Positions 28,532 through 37,086 of a DNA stretch of 64,000 nt are shown here, one piece after another. Each line of letters begins with the position of its first letter. The stretch's first letter is position 1. The notes beneath the pieces were generated by a model. The model was not told the DNA's origin. It worked only from the letters and a program-made list of their open reading frames with translations, and did not search any database. The DNA comes from Deltaproteobacteria bacterium. GTDB taxonomy: Bacteria > Bdellovibrionota > Bdellovibrionia > Bdellovibrionales > JAMPXM01. The stretch is taken from the NCBI GenBank assembly GCA_017302795.1, contig JAFLCB010000005.1:143668-207667 (forward strand). The letters run 5' to 3'. The position numbers and the translations under genes were made by a program.

Positions 28532-29206
28532 ATGAACATTTCCACTTCGTTCAAGCTTCTGGTTAGCTTAGTTTTCTTTTTCTCTGTTTCGAACTCTGCA
28601 GCTTCGAACTCTGCAGCCACAAATGCCGTGGCTATCGCAGAAGAAGCCGGCGAAAACGAAACAAATGTAATCGATGAATTAGACCCGTTTGCGGCGGACA
28701 TCGAACAGCAACTTGAGCAGCTCGACCGCGAATACGAAAACGCGACCGACAAGTCTCCTTGGCTGGAAGGCAGCGGGCCAAACGCGCAAATGGCTCCGGG
28801 CAATACCTGTTACCGTTCGTCCTGCAAGGTCTACATCCGAGTTCGTAAATCTGAACAACGTATGTATGTTTACGTCGACGGCAACCCCTACGGCGAATTC
28901 CTTGTCTCGTCGGGTGCGCCTGGGCGCGAAACTCCCAACTTTGACAAACATCCTAACGGACGAATTTACGACAAGTACTCATCGCGAACTTTTCCAGGTG
29001 GAGATTACCAAGGACTAGGAAACATGCCCTACGCCGTGTTCATTCACGGCGGGTTCGCTCTTCACGGAACCACAAAAGGCAATTTTAAATACCTAGGCCG
29101 AAAGGCTTCACACGGCTGCATTCGCCTACATCCGGACAACGCCTTCATCGTCAACCGTCTGGTTCGCGAGCACGGAATCTACAACACCTGGATCCACATC
29201 GACTGA
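28532..29206 (+). CDS. L,D-transpeptidase (YkuD domain), secreted
   Basis: This is a 224-residue protein with a signal peptide (residues 1-26) and an acidic linker. The YkuD catalytic domain (about 90-224) contains HGGFALHGT and the active-site SHGCIRLH, with nucleophile cysteine. L,D-transpeptidases make 3-3 cross-links in peptidoglycan or attach proteins to it. Being next to an MtgA-like glycosyltransferase fits a cell-wall function. It converges on the methyltransferase gene with one base between stops. Confidence 0.92.
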   Translation: MNISTSFKLLVSLVFFFSVSNSAASNSAATNAVAIAEEAGENETNVIDELDPFAADIEQQLEQLDREYENATDKSPWLEGSGPNAQMAPGNTCYRSSCKVYIRVRKSEQRMYVYVDGNPYGEFLVSSGAPGRETPNFDKHPNGRIYDKYSSRTFPGGDYQGLGNMPYAVFIHGGFALHGTTKGNFKYLGRKASHGCIRLHPDNAFIVNRLVREHGIYNTWIHID

Positions 29207-29207
29207 T

Positions 29208-30026
29208 TCAGATCGATTGGTAAACATAGACATGAGTGCGGTAGGGCATGCGAATCACCCCTTCCGCATTCATTGCTGATATAAATACATTTTCCATTTC
29301 ATTCAGCGCGATTTTCCGTTCGGCAAGCGGCAACGAAGCAATAAAGCTTATTGATGCCACGCGATCCCGCATCACCGCCAGGTCACCCACTTGATCGAAG
29401 CCGAAAGTCTGATAGCCCACTTCGCGAAAGGGATTCGGGTGCCTCTGGAACCCGCTTTTCCAACGCATCGTTTTGTACCTGGGAACATCACTCTCATAGC
29501 GATCTAGTATTTTCGAAAGCCGCGAAACCCAGCTTGCGCCTGATTCATCTCTTAGATTCCAAATAAGTATCAGTCGCCCGCCAGGCCGCAAGACACGCGC
29601 GATTTCGCGAACCGCCTGCTCATAATTAAACCAGTGGAAAGCTTGGGCGACGGTCACAACATCGAAAAAGTTATCGTCAAACGGAATCTGCTCGGCGGTT
29701 CCCGGAAAAGCAATCACGGAAGGCAGCTTCTCAATAAGTCGCTCGCGCATTTCAATAACCGGTTCGACCGCGAAAAGATCCCAAGCAGCGGGTTCGTTTA
29801 CCAGGTTTGTGAACTTCCCTGTGCCAGCAGCCAGATCCAAAACTTTTGGTTTTCGTCTGCTCCCACTTGCGCCGTCTCCGCCAGTTACACCGGCCGTCAG
29901 ATCATGGATAGTTTCGCGGATAAAAGAAAGCGCAGCCTCCGAATAACCCGGACGACCGCGCTCATATGCGTCGACAGAAGTGGAAAAACCCACGGCGGCT
30001 TTCTCGTGAATAGCTGCGCCGGTCAC
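29208..30026 (-). CDS. SAM-dependent methyltransferase (class I)
   Basis: This is a 272-residue Rossmann-fold methyltransferase. The SAM-binding motif is VLDLAAGTGKF (about residue 61) and the post-motif VAQAFHWFNYEQAVREIARVLRPGG resembles small-molecule methyltransferases of the UbiE/Methyltransf_11 type (split here: VAQAFHWFN, then EIARVLRPGGRL). The substrate is unknown. It lies 30 bases downstream of typA on the same strand and is probably transcribed with it. Confidence 0.82.
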   Translation of the reverse strand: MTGAAIHEKAAVGFSTSVDAYERGRPGYSEAALSFIRETIHDLTAGVTGGDGASGSRRKPKVLDLAAGTGKFTNLVNEPAAWDLFAVEPVIEMRERLIEKLPSVIAFPGTAEQIPFDDNFFDVVTVAQAFHWFNYEQAVREIARVLRPGGRLILIWNLRDESGASWVSRLSKILDRYESDVPRYKTMRWKSGFQRHPNPFREVGYQTFGFDQVGDLAVMRDRVASISFIASLPLAERKIALNEMENVFISAMNAEGVIRMPYRTHVYVYQSI

Positions 30027-30056
30027 CTGCCTGACCTCAATCTCAATCGCACCTCA

Positions 30057-31880
30057 TCAGTCAGCTGCTGCTGCCGAACGCTTACGCTTGTGCGGATCTA
30101 GTTCGCGGCAACGAATACGAATCGATAGCGGAGTCACTTCGATACACTCATCGTCGGTGATCCATTCCATAGACTGTTCAAGCGTCAAAAGCTTAATAGG
30201 CGTCAACTTCACAGCCTCGTCCGTTCCCGAGGCGCGAACGTTCGTTAGCTTCTTTTCGCGAGTACAGTTGACGACCAGATCGTTTTCTTTCGCGTGTTCG
30301 CCGATGACCATGCCGTCATAAACTTCAGTTCCTGGATGAATAAAGATCTTGCCACGTTCCTCTAAGTACCAAAGTGCGTAGGGAGTGGATTTGCCCTTGC
30401 GATCAGAAATCATCGATCCATTTTTACGGAACGTGATGTCGCCCTTGTAGGGCTCCCAGCCGCCAAATTGCGTATTCAGAAGACCGGTTCCACGAGTATC
30501 AGTCAGAAACTCAGAACGATAGCCAATCAGTCCTCGCGATGGAACATGGAACTCAATGCGAACACGGCCCGAGCCTTTGTTCACCATATTTGTCATGACC
30601 CCTTTTCGCGTTCCCATTTTTTCGGTCACGATCCCCGTGTACGCCTCGGCGACATCGACGACTGCGTTTTCCATCGGTTCCGATTTTACGCCATCAATGT
30701 TTTTGATGATGACCGTTGGTTTACCGATTTTGCACTCGTAGCCTTCTCGGCGCATTTGTTCGACGAGAACACCTAACTGCAATTCGCCGCGACCAAGCAG
30801 CTTGAACGTTTCAGGACGATCGGTCATTTCCAACCGAATCGCGACGTTCGTCATCACTTCGCGCTCAAGACGTTCGAGGATTTTTCGCGACGTCACACTT
30901 TTGCCTTCAAGACCCGCGAAAGGAGAGTCATTGACCGACAACATCATTGCAACAGTTGGTTCTTCAACAACGATTCGCGGAAGCGGCTTCGGAGTGGCCA
31001 CCGACGTAATAGTGTCGCCGATCGTCAGGTCTTCGAAGCCCGCTACGATCGCGATATCGCCAGCGACGATTTCCTTTACCGCAACCTGCTTCATGCCGTC
31101 GTAGGCGAAAAGCGCCGAAATCTTACTTTTCTTATTGCCGTTTTCAGTCATTAGCAGAGCGTCGTCTCCGACACGCAAGACGCCGTTCAAAACGCGGCCG
31201 ATACCAAGACGACCGACAAACGCGTTCCAGCCTAAGTTAGAAACCATAACCTGCAACACTTCCGCAGAGCTTGCTCGCGGTGCTGGGAACTTGTCCAAAA
31301 TCATATCGAAAAGAACCGAAAGATCCGGCATCTTTACTTTTGGATCTGTCGAAGCCCAGCCTTCTCGAGCAACCGCGTATACGACTGGGAAGTCGGCTTG
31401 TTCTTCAGTCGCATCAAGGTCGATGAACAGATCGAAAATTTCATTCAAAACCTCGTCGATCCGCGAATCTGGGCGATCGATTTTGTTGATACAAACGATG
31501 ACACGTTTGTTTTGCTCAAGCGCTTTCTTCAAAACGAAGCGCGTTTGCGGAAGCGGGCCTTCAGACGCGTCGACCAAAAGAACAGCTCCTTCAACCATGT
31601 TGAGGATCCGCTCGACTTCACCGCCGAAGTCACTGTGCCCGGGGGTATCGACGATGTTTACTTTGTGATCTTTGTAATAGAATGAAGCGTTTTTCGCGGC
31701 GATTGTGATACCGCGTTCTTTTTCAAGGTCCATCGAGTCCATGACTCGTTCTTCGACGTGCTCGTTCGAACGAAACAAACCGCTCTGTTTTAACAAGTGA
31801 TCAACCAACGTCGTTTTGCCGTGATCGACGTGAGCGATAATTGCGATGTTTCTGATTTTATCTGCCGTGATGTTTTCCAT
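30057..31880 (-). CDS. typA: ribosome-associated GTPase TypA/BipA
   Basis: This is a 607-residue translational GTPase. The G-domain has G1 AHVDHGKTT, G2 RGITI, G3 DTPGHSDFGGE and G4 NKIDRP, and is followed by EF-G-like domains and the BipA-specific C-terminal domain. The length is typical (about 605-615). BipA binds the ribosome and supports 50S assembly and stress or cold adaptation. It is upstream of the methyltransferase gene and 68 bases downstream of dusB on the same strand. Confidence 0.97.
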   Translation of the reverse strand: MENITADKIRNIAIIAHVDHGKTTLVDHLLKQSGLFRSNEHVEERVMDSMDLEKERGITIAAKNASFYYKDHKVNIVDTPGHSDFGGEVERILNMVEGAVLLVDASEGPLPQTRFVLKKALEQNKRVIVCINKIDRPDSRIDEVLNEIFDLFIDLDATEEQADFPVVYAVAREGWASTDPKVKMPDLSVLFDMILDKFPAPRASSAEVLQVMVSNLGWNAFVGRLGIGRVLNGVLRVGDDALLMTENGNKKSKISALFAYDGMKQVAVKEIVAGDIAIVAGFEDLTIGDTITSVATPKPLPRIVVEEPTVAMMLSVNDSPFAGLEGKSVTSRKILERLEREVMTNVAIRLEMTDRPETFKLLGRGELQLGVLVEQMRREGYECKIGKPTVIIKNIDGVKSEPMENAVVDVAEAYTGIVTEKMGTRKGVMTNMVNKGSGRVRIEFHVPSRGLIGYRSEFLTDTRGTGLLNTQFGGWEPYKGDITFRKNGSMISDRKGKSTPYALWYLEERGKIFIHPGTEVYDGMVIGEHAKENDLVVNCTREKKLTNVRASGTDEAVKLTPIKLLTLEQSMEWITDDECIEVTPLSIRIRCRELDPHKRKRSAAAAD

Positions 31881-31948
31881 TAACCGTTTCCATTTCTGTT
31901 CGCTTCGTTCTCAAGTCTCAATATCAATTCATATTCACTGTTTACCGT

Positions 31949-32992
31949 TTACCCGTGGCCACCCATCAAGAAGGCTTCCTGACTGGTGTCGGCCTGAACA
32001 AGGGCAGCAATACTATCGAAATATTCAAAGACGGCCTGAAGAGTGGCTTCCAGCGTTTCTTGCTGAAAAATCGTCTTTCGAAATTGCGAGGCGCCAGGAT
32101 ACCCGGTCGAGTACCACGAAGCAAATTTCTTCATCTGCAGCATGATAAATCGCTCAGGCTGGTCGCCCTGGGCAAGGGCGCCGAATGCCTGGTGCAATCG
32201 CTCGAACAAAACCCCGAAGTTTTTATCACACAGAGGGACCTCCCCTGAGTGCAAGAGCCCTTGCGCCTGCCTAAAAATCCACGGATTCTTTAAACAGCCG
32301 CGGCCGATCATCACGCCGTCGCAATTTGATTCTTTCAAGCGCCGCACAGCGGTTTCAGCCGTCAAAATGTCTCCGTTGCCGATAATGGGAATTTTCGACT
32401 TCGATTTCACGTCCGCGATGAAGTCCCAGTCCGCCAAACCCGAATAACCGGCTGCTCGCGTTCGACCGTGAATGGCAACCCACGTCAGCCCTTCCTCGTA
32501 GGCAATCCTGGCAACTTCGACGGCATTACGCGAGTCATGATCCCATCCTGTTCGAATCTTGACTGTCACTGGAATAGAAACCGAGGACTTTACCGCCTTG
32601 AAAACAGACTCTACCGCCTTTAAATCACGCAAAATGGCGGACCCAGCACCTTTCTTGACGACTTTTGGGACCGGGCAACCAAAGTTAAGGTCCACGAAAT
32701 CAGCGCCACGACTTTCGACAACTTTGGCCGCGCGCCCAAGAATTTCAGGAGTTTCGCCGAAAAGTTGTATCCCAATCGGTCTCTGAACCGGTTCAAATTC
32801 CATAAGCTGTAAAGTTTTGCGACTTGCGTATTCAATCCCATGCGCAGAAACAAGTTCAGTGATCACGGTCCCGCAATCAAGTTCGCGCATCACAGATCGA
32901 AACGCGCAGTCCGTGATGCCCGCCATCGGCGCCAAGACGAAGGGCCTTCGCTTCAGTTCCACATTCAAATCAGTCACTGGATCAGCACCCAC
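31949..32992 (-). CDS. dusB: tRNA-dihydrouridine synthase, DusB-like
   Basis: This is a 347-residue flavoprotein of the Dus family that reduces uridines in the tRNA D-loop. It has the N-terminal APMAGITDCAFR, the catalytic cysteine in NFGCPVPKV, KIRTGWD, HGRTRAAGYSG and the FMN-binding GNGDI and MIGRG segments. The overall pattern is closest to DusB. It precedes typA on the same strand; both act on translation. Confidence 0.94.
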   Translation of the reverse strand: MGADPVTDLNVELKRRPFVLAPMAGITDCAFRSVMRELDCGTVITELVSAHGIEYASRKTLQLMEFEPVQRPIGIQLFGETPEILGRAAKVVESRGADFVDLNFGCPVPKVVKKGAGSAILRDLKAVESVFKAVKSSVSIPVTVKIRTGWDHDSRNAVEVARIAYEEGLTWVAIHGRTRAAGYSGLADWDFIADVKSKSKIPIIGNGDILTAETAVRRLKESNCDGVMIGRGCLKNPWIFRQAQGLLHSGEVPLCDKNFGVLFERLHQAFGALAQGDQPERFIMLQMKKFASWYSTGYPGASQFRKTIFQQETLEATLQAVFEYFDSIAALVQADTSQEAFLMGGHG

Positions 32993-33128
32993 TTATTTCC
33001 CTAAGCCTTCGACATTGCAGCAAATGATGTAAAAGAAAGCCTGCTGCTATCTAGCGGATCGGTTTGCCGTCGGCAAGAAGCCGCCGGGCTTTGTTTACAT
33101 TAAGACCGTTTTTTACTACGGTTTTCGT

Positions 33129-34115
33129 ATGGGATTCATCTCGCCCACTGACATTGAAGCTCTTGCAAAAGTGCTCGCCCCTTACATCACGAAAACTCCC
33201 CTTGTCACTGGGGGCGGCGCCCTACGTCAGCTGTTTTTAAAGCGGGAAGACCTTCAATTGACCAACAGTTTTACCGTGCGTGCTGCTCTTGGAATTTTGC
33301 TGGGTCTGTCAGAAGAGCAAAAGAGCCGCGGCATGATTTTGACGACCCCTGGAAATCTCGGCTGGGGCCTCGTATACGGGCTTCAGTGCCTGAACTTAAA
33401 AATGCGGCTGACGATCGTCATCCCGAAAGATGCAGTAGAAGCGAAACGGCTTGGCCTTCTGCAGGCCTTACACCCGGGAATTTCAGTTGTCCAAGACGGA
33501 TTTGGCGAGCTTGAGCGCTATGAAATCGTCCGGAAAATTGCTCTCCGCGACGGGCTCGAGGAGCTTCAGCTAAAGAATCGAAAAGATGAGGTTGCCGCCA
33601 AAGGATCGATTGCCATTGAAATTCTCGAACAACTTTCATTTGTAGCTGGCGCAGATCACAAGCGACCTCTTCGATTTTTCTGCCCCATCGGGTCGGGCGC
33701 CTTGGCGGCAGGCTGTGCGATTGTGCTTAAGAACGCGATGGGCGAATGCGTAAAAATCATCGGCGCGGAACCTGCGTCGGCCAATGACTTTGCCCTGCTC
33801 TTTCATCAACGTACAGTCAGCACCGCCGCTGCGCCAATGAGCGTTGCGGACTCGCTAAGATCGCCTAAGGTTCGGGACGAGTATCGATCGACACTGCTCG
33901 CACTGATGGATGATGTCGTTGAGGTAAGCGAAACAGAAATCATAGAAGCGATGCAACTTCTCAAGGAATCCAGTCAAATCGTGTCCGAGCCTTCATCTGC
34001 AATTTCTGTCGCCGGCTATTTGAAAAATCCGGCTTTTGATGGAAATTCTGTCGCCCTGTTGACGGCTTCGAACGTAGACACTGACCGCTTCCAGTTTCTA
34101 AAGTCAGCGCTCTGA
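33129..34115 (+). CDS. threonine-dehydratase-fold protein lacking the PLP lysine
   Basis: This is a 328-residue protein of the fold-type II PLP (threonine/serine dehydratase) family. The N-terminal LFLKREDLQLTNSFTVRAA matches the family segment KxExxQxxxSFKxRGA, but the Schiff-base lysine is threonine (codon ACC). The asparagine loop (TTPGNLGWG) and a Gly-rich loop (PIGSGALAAG) remain, although the latter is altered from GGGG. Without the lysine, normal PLP catalysis is not expected, so it may be a pseudoenzyme or bind another ligand. It ends 12 bases inside the convergent GNAT gene. Confidence 0.7.
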   Translation: MGFISPTDIEALAKVLAPYITKTPLVTGGGALRQLFLKREDLQLTNSFTVRAALGILLGLSEEQKSRGMILTTPGNLGWGLVYGLQCLNLKMRLTIVIPKDAVEAKRLGLLQALHPGISVVQDGFGELERYEIVRKIALRDGLEELQLKNRKDEVAAKGSIAIEILEQLSFVAGADHKRPLRFFCPIGSGALAAGCAIVLKNAMGECVKIIGAEPASANDFALLFHQRTVSTAAAPMSVADSLRSPKVRDEYRSTLLALMDDVVEVSETEIIEAMQLLKESSQIVSEPSSAISVAGYLKNPAFDGNSVALLTASNVDTDRFQFLKSAL

Positions 34116-34640
34116 ATCGCCGTCTCGAACGATCTCTTTGTAACAAAGGATAATCTTCTCCGTGCTCTTCGCAGTCTCGATAGTTTGACCAGGAATTACT
34201 CGGCAGCGCCAGTCAAAGCCAGGTACCGGCCTTAAGTTCCAAGTCTTCGAGAACAACTGAAGTGATTTTTCGTCATAGTAGCCGACATACTTATTCCAAG
34301 GTTCCGGCCACAAACCGAGTGCAAAATCATAAAGGCCAGTTCCTACACCAGTGCCCCGCGCCTCCGGTAAAACGTAAACGCCGCGAACTCGAATAGTGGT
34401 GTCTGAAATATTATATACAAGCGACCAACCCACCTGTTTGCCATCGATCGAAGCGGCAATTGGAAACTGCAACGTCCGACGAAATACCTCGGATCCCACA
34501 TACTGAACCATTCCGTATGGATTATTGATAATTGGAATCCAATGATAGTCCTCGATCCATTTCCACATCGGCCGGACACATTTTCGCCAATTTTCAAATG
34601 TAATGACTGAATATTCCACCTTTTTAATAGACGAGGCCAT
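34104..34640 (-). CDS. GNAT-family N-acetyltransferase
   Basis: This is a 178-residue protein. The acetyl-CoA-binding motif A is visible in VYVLPEARGTGVGTGLYDFA (about residues 92-111), and a preceding beta strand pair (VGWSLVYN...IRVRGVYV) fits the GNAT fold. It is likely to acylate a small molecule or protein amine. Its ATG lies 17 bases inside the upstream gene (34624-35691), which indicates translational coupling and a shared task. Its 3' end overlaps the convergent dehydratase-like gene by 12 bases. Confidence 0.78.
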   Translation of the reverse strand: MASSIKKVEYSVITFENWRKCVRPMWKWIEDYHWIPIINNPYGMVQYVGSEVFRRTLQFPIAASIDGKQVGWSLVYNISDTTIRVRGVYVLPEARGTGVGTGLYDFALGLWPEPWNKYVGYYDEKSLQLFSKTWNLRPVPGFDWRCRVIPGQTIETAKSTEKIILCYKEIVRDGDSER

Positions 34641-35691
34641 AGTGTCCCTCGTTCATCCGGTGAAAGCGGTCATCACAAATTTGCCAATTCTTTGCCATTA
34701 TCGCGAGGGAGGTATGCCAAGCCTCCCGCGCCTTCGGAGATTTTGCACTCAGTCGCCCCTGAAAGCTTAAAAGTTTTTCTCGAAACGGCTCGGACAGCTT
34801 TGTGCTCGGAAGCTCGGCCCCTTGACCGCCACATAGAAGGCCCTGCACATAGGCCGGCAAAATTTCTGGCGTCGAACGAAAAAAGTCGACCACTCCAGAT
34901 CGCCCCAAGACTTCCAAATATCTCGCGGCATCCATGTCCGACTCCAGCTCTTCGAGGCACCAGTTGACCGGGCCAATCGATTTGTCCTGCACGAGATCAA
35001 AATTCAAATCAATGATTCGAGGCAAGTGGTTCTCGAAAATGAACATCCCTCGCTGCTTTGTCGCTATGAAAACGGAAAAAAGAATTAATGGATCTGTGCC
35101 ACGAATCTGTGCGGAACTTCGGTCGAGGAAGACTTCAAATTCATCCCAAGTGAAACTCTCGGCCTTTAGAGCGAAACCCAGACCTCGCAGCTCACCCAAA
35201 ATTTCCGACGGAACTTCTGCTGGAGTTTCTGGTCGCTCCGCCAAGCAAGGCACCACGACCGTTAGCTTATCTCTGCAGTCTGCAAAGGCTTGCAAAACTA
35301 GCTGGCAATACGCACTGCCAGTGTAAACCAACCTAAGTTCGCCGTGTCTTTGTACAGCCTCATTTGCCGCCAAACTGGATTCATCGAGTATTGGTCCGAC
35401 CGCTCTGCGAGGCCGGCCATGCTCCGCCCAGTACATGCAGGTTGAGCTTTCTCTAAACCGCCCGACCTCGCCGTTATAGCCGAACTTAAAATGACCGCCG
35501 AAGGAAAAATCGGCCTGAATACTGGTCGACTCGTTGCGCATCGGCGCACGTGGGAAACCAGCGGCCGGATTTTTTAAAGTGTTCGTGCCATTCAATCCGT
35601 AAATGGCAATCTGCTCTGCAATGAAACGGTCGGCGCGCAGCTTGTCAGGGCCCGAATTGGCATTTGCGGTACTTGTGCTTTTTGAGTCCAA
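34624..35691 (-). CDS. unknown protein, possible degenerate PP-loop (asparagine-synthase-like) domain
   Basis: This is a 355-residue protein that I do not firmly recognise. By eye, LRLVYTGSAYCQLVLQAF (about residues 118-135) and the following strand (LTVVVP) and ESFTWDEFEVFL resemble the N-type ATP-pyrophosphatase fold of asparagine-synthase-like proteins. The SGGxDS nucleotide loop has become TGSAYCQ. If correct, ATP binding is probably lost or altered. It is translationally coupled to the GNAT acetyltransferase downstream, as some phage and bacterial asparagine-synthase-like/GNAT pairs are; that analogy is tentative. Divergent gene 35739 begins 47 bases away. Confidence 0.5.
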   Translation of the reverse strand: MDSKSTSTANANSGPDKLRADRFIAEQIAIYGLNGTNTLKNPAAGFPRAPMRNESTSIQADFSFGGHFKFGYNGEVGRFRESSTCMYWAEHGRPRRAVGPILDESSLAANEAVQRHGELRLVYTGSAYCQLVLQAFADCRDKLTVVVPCLAERPETPAEVPSEILGELRGLGFALKAESFTWDEFEVFLDRSSAQIRGTDPLILFSVFIATKQRGMFIFENHLPRIIDLNFDLVQDKSIGPVNWCLEELESDMDAARYLEVLGRSGVVDFFRSTPEILPAYVQGLLCGGQGAELPSTKLSEPFREKLLSFQGRLSAKSPKAREAWHTSLAIMAKNWQICDDRFHRMNEGHYGLVY

Positions 35692-35738
35692 AACTTTTGC
35701 CTTTCATCCCGATCCAGCTTCCTGTCATAATTGAACCA

Positions 35739-36872
35739 ATGCAGTCTTGTTTGTCGAGCCGCTTCTTTCTGTTTTTCCCAATGCCGCTTATTGGTTTTCA
35801 GATCGCGACAATGTTCGTGGCACCAGGCTCATTAAACTTCATGGCTGTCGACTTCATTGGCGAGACGTTCTTTCTTGGCTCGACACATAGTTACCTTTCT
35901 ATTGGTATTTTTCTTCTCCCCGCTGCAGCAAACTGGTTCCATCAAAGGGCGGAGGCAAAGCGACAATCCATTGGCGTTTGGACCCTCGCGTTGGGCCTCC
36001 TGGCGTTTTCGTTTTTCATGTGGCGTGCGCTGTCCGGGGGGCGCCCAAGCAGCGTTCGGCCGATCATCATTCTCATCACGGATCTGATGTTCACAGCACT
36101 TCTGCTGCATCATACTTTGTGGCAGGTAAAAGGCCTATCGATGATCTATCGGCTCCAGCCCACAGCAAATTTAGCAAGCAATGTGCAATTCCACTCTGCA
36201 CAGTTTCCGAAAAACCCAAGATGGCAGGTCTTTGAAAACGAACATATTCCGTTTTATCTGCTTCTTTCCCTTGTTCTCTGTGTTCCGGCGGCTTCAACCG
36301 CGAAAGCATTGTTTCCAACGCTCGCGAGTATTTTGAACCTAAGAGCCATCGGACTTGTTTCTTCTGCATCGATGTTTTTTATCGCGGCTTTAATCATAGT
36401 TCCCGACCTGCTGAACGGCGATACCCAGTTTCGCAAACGCGCATGGTTCAATTTGCGTCTCTCGTCATGGGCCCTAATTCCTATTTCCAAATACGGCTTC
36501 ATTATTTCTTCTGTCATTCATGGAATCGAATACTTAGTTGTTAACCTTCAAATTTTCTCGAAAGAGAATAGAGAGTTCGCCGTCAAAATGATCGTCAGCT
36601 TGCTTGCAATCGCGATCAGCGTTCGCATCTGCATCTGGGGATTCAGAAGCTATTCACCAGGTCAAGCGCCACTGTTTTTAACTATTTTGAGTTCGGCCGG
36701 CCTCACGTTGGGACTTGCGCACTACTATTGGGATCGAAAACTGTTCGCAATGCGAGAGCCCGAAACGCGGGCCTTCACAGGCTCGAGACTCTTGGGCTCA
36801 GCAAGCCACGATCACTTTCAGCAGCCATTGGAAATAAAAAGAAGAAAAAATGGTGGTCAGAGACGGGATTGA
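35739..36872 (+). CDS. polytopic membrane protein with intramembrane histidines, unknown function
   Basis: This is a 377-residue protein with about nine predicted membrane helices. Histidines sit in or next to helices (GSTHSYL, LLHHTLW, SVIHGIEYL, LAHYYWDRKLF). The HYYxDRxxF-type end of the last helix is reminiscent of membrane metalloenzymes with clustered His residues, but I cannot name the family. I chose the ATG at 35739; the earlier TTG at 35664 lies inside the divergent gene. The 3' end overlaps the oppositely oriented tRNA-Phe by 22 bases. Function is unknown. Confidence 0.65.
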   Translation: MQSCLSSRFFLFFPMPLIGFQIATMFVAPGSLNFMAVDFIGETFFLGSTHSYLSIGIFLLPAAANWFHQRAEAKRQSIGVWTLALGLLAFSFFMWRALSGGRPSSVRPIIILITDLMFTALLLHHTLWQVKGLSMIYRLQPTANLASNVQFHSAQFPKNPRWQVFENEHIPFYLLLSLVLCVPAASTAKALFPTLASILNLRAIGLVSSASMFFIAALIIVPDLLNGDTQFRKRAWFNLRLSSWALIPISKYGFIISSVIHGIEYLVVNLQIFSKENREFAVKMIVSLLAIAISVRICIWGFRSYSPGQAPLFLTILSSAGLTLGLAHYYWDRKLFAMREPETRAFTGSRLLGSASHDHFQQPLEIKRRKNGGQRRD

Positions 36873-36926
36873 ACCGCCGACACATGGATTTTCAGTCCAT
36901 TGCTCTACCAGCTGAGCTACCTGACC
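36851..36926 (-). tRNA. tRNA-Phe (GAA)
   Basis: The minus strand folds as a complete cloverleaf. The acceptor GGTCAGG pairs with TCTGACC through one G-T pair, followed by discriminator A and encoded CCA. The anticodon arm is ATGGA-CTGAAAA-TCCAT with anticodon GAA, and the T-arm loop is TTCAATC. The length is 76 bases. A T-rich stretch follows the CCA end. The 3' end overlaps the convergent membrane-protein gene. Confidence 0.97.
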
Positions 36927-36951
36927 ACTGGAGAGATTCAAGAGAGAAAGG

Positions 36952-36979
36952 GGTATCAAGCCGCTAGCAACCCTGTCAA
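36952..36979 (-). promoter_or_regulatory. candidate sigma-70 promoter of tRNA-Phe
   Basis: On the minus strand a perfect TTGACA (36974-36979) is followed after 16 bases by GATACC (36952-36957), a weak -10 box. The predicted start point would be about 20 bases upstream of the tRNA. The consensus -35 element and distance support it; the -10 is poor. Confidence 0.5.
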
Positions 36980-37046
36980 ATATCGATTTCGGACCCTTCA
37001 AAAAAGGCCAAAAACACTAGGAATTTCCAGTTTTAAGACAGACCTA

Positions 37047-37072
37047 GCCGTAGGAATGCTACTTCCAACGGC
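37047..37072. repeat. inverted repeat downstream of the CGL gene
   Basis: Ten-base arms (GCCGTAGGAA and TTCCAACGGC) with one mismatch and a 6-base loop lie between the tRNA and the end of the cystathionine lyase gene. No T-run follows in either direction, so it is at best an atypical terminator of the minus-strand transsulphuration operon, or a transcript-stabilising hairpin placed upstream of the tRNA promoter. Confidence 0.45.
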
Positions 37073-37086
37073 AAAACCCCGCAGAT

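Noticed and set aside
33078..33096. Short AAGCC/GGCTT hairpin with a few T residues upstream of 33129
   Set aside because: The five-base stem and interrupted T-run are too weak to call a terminator.
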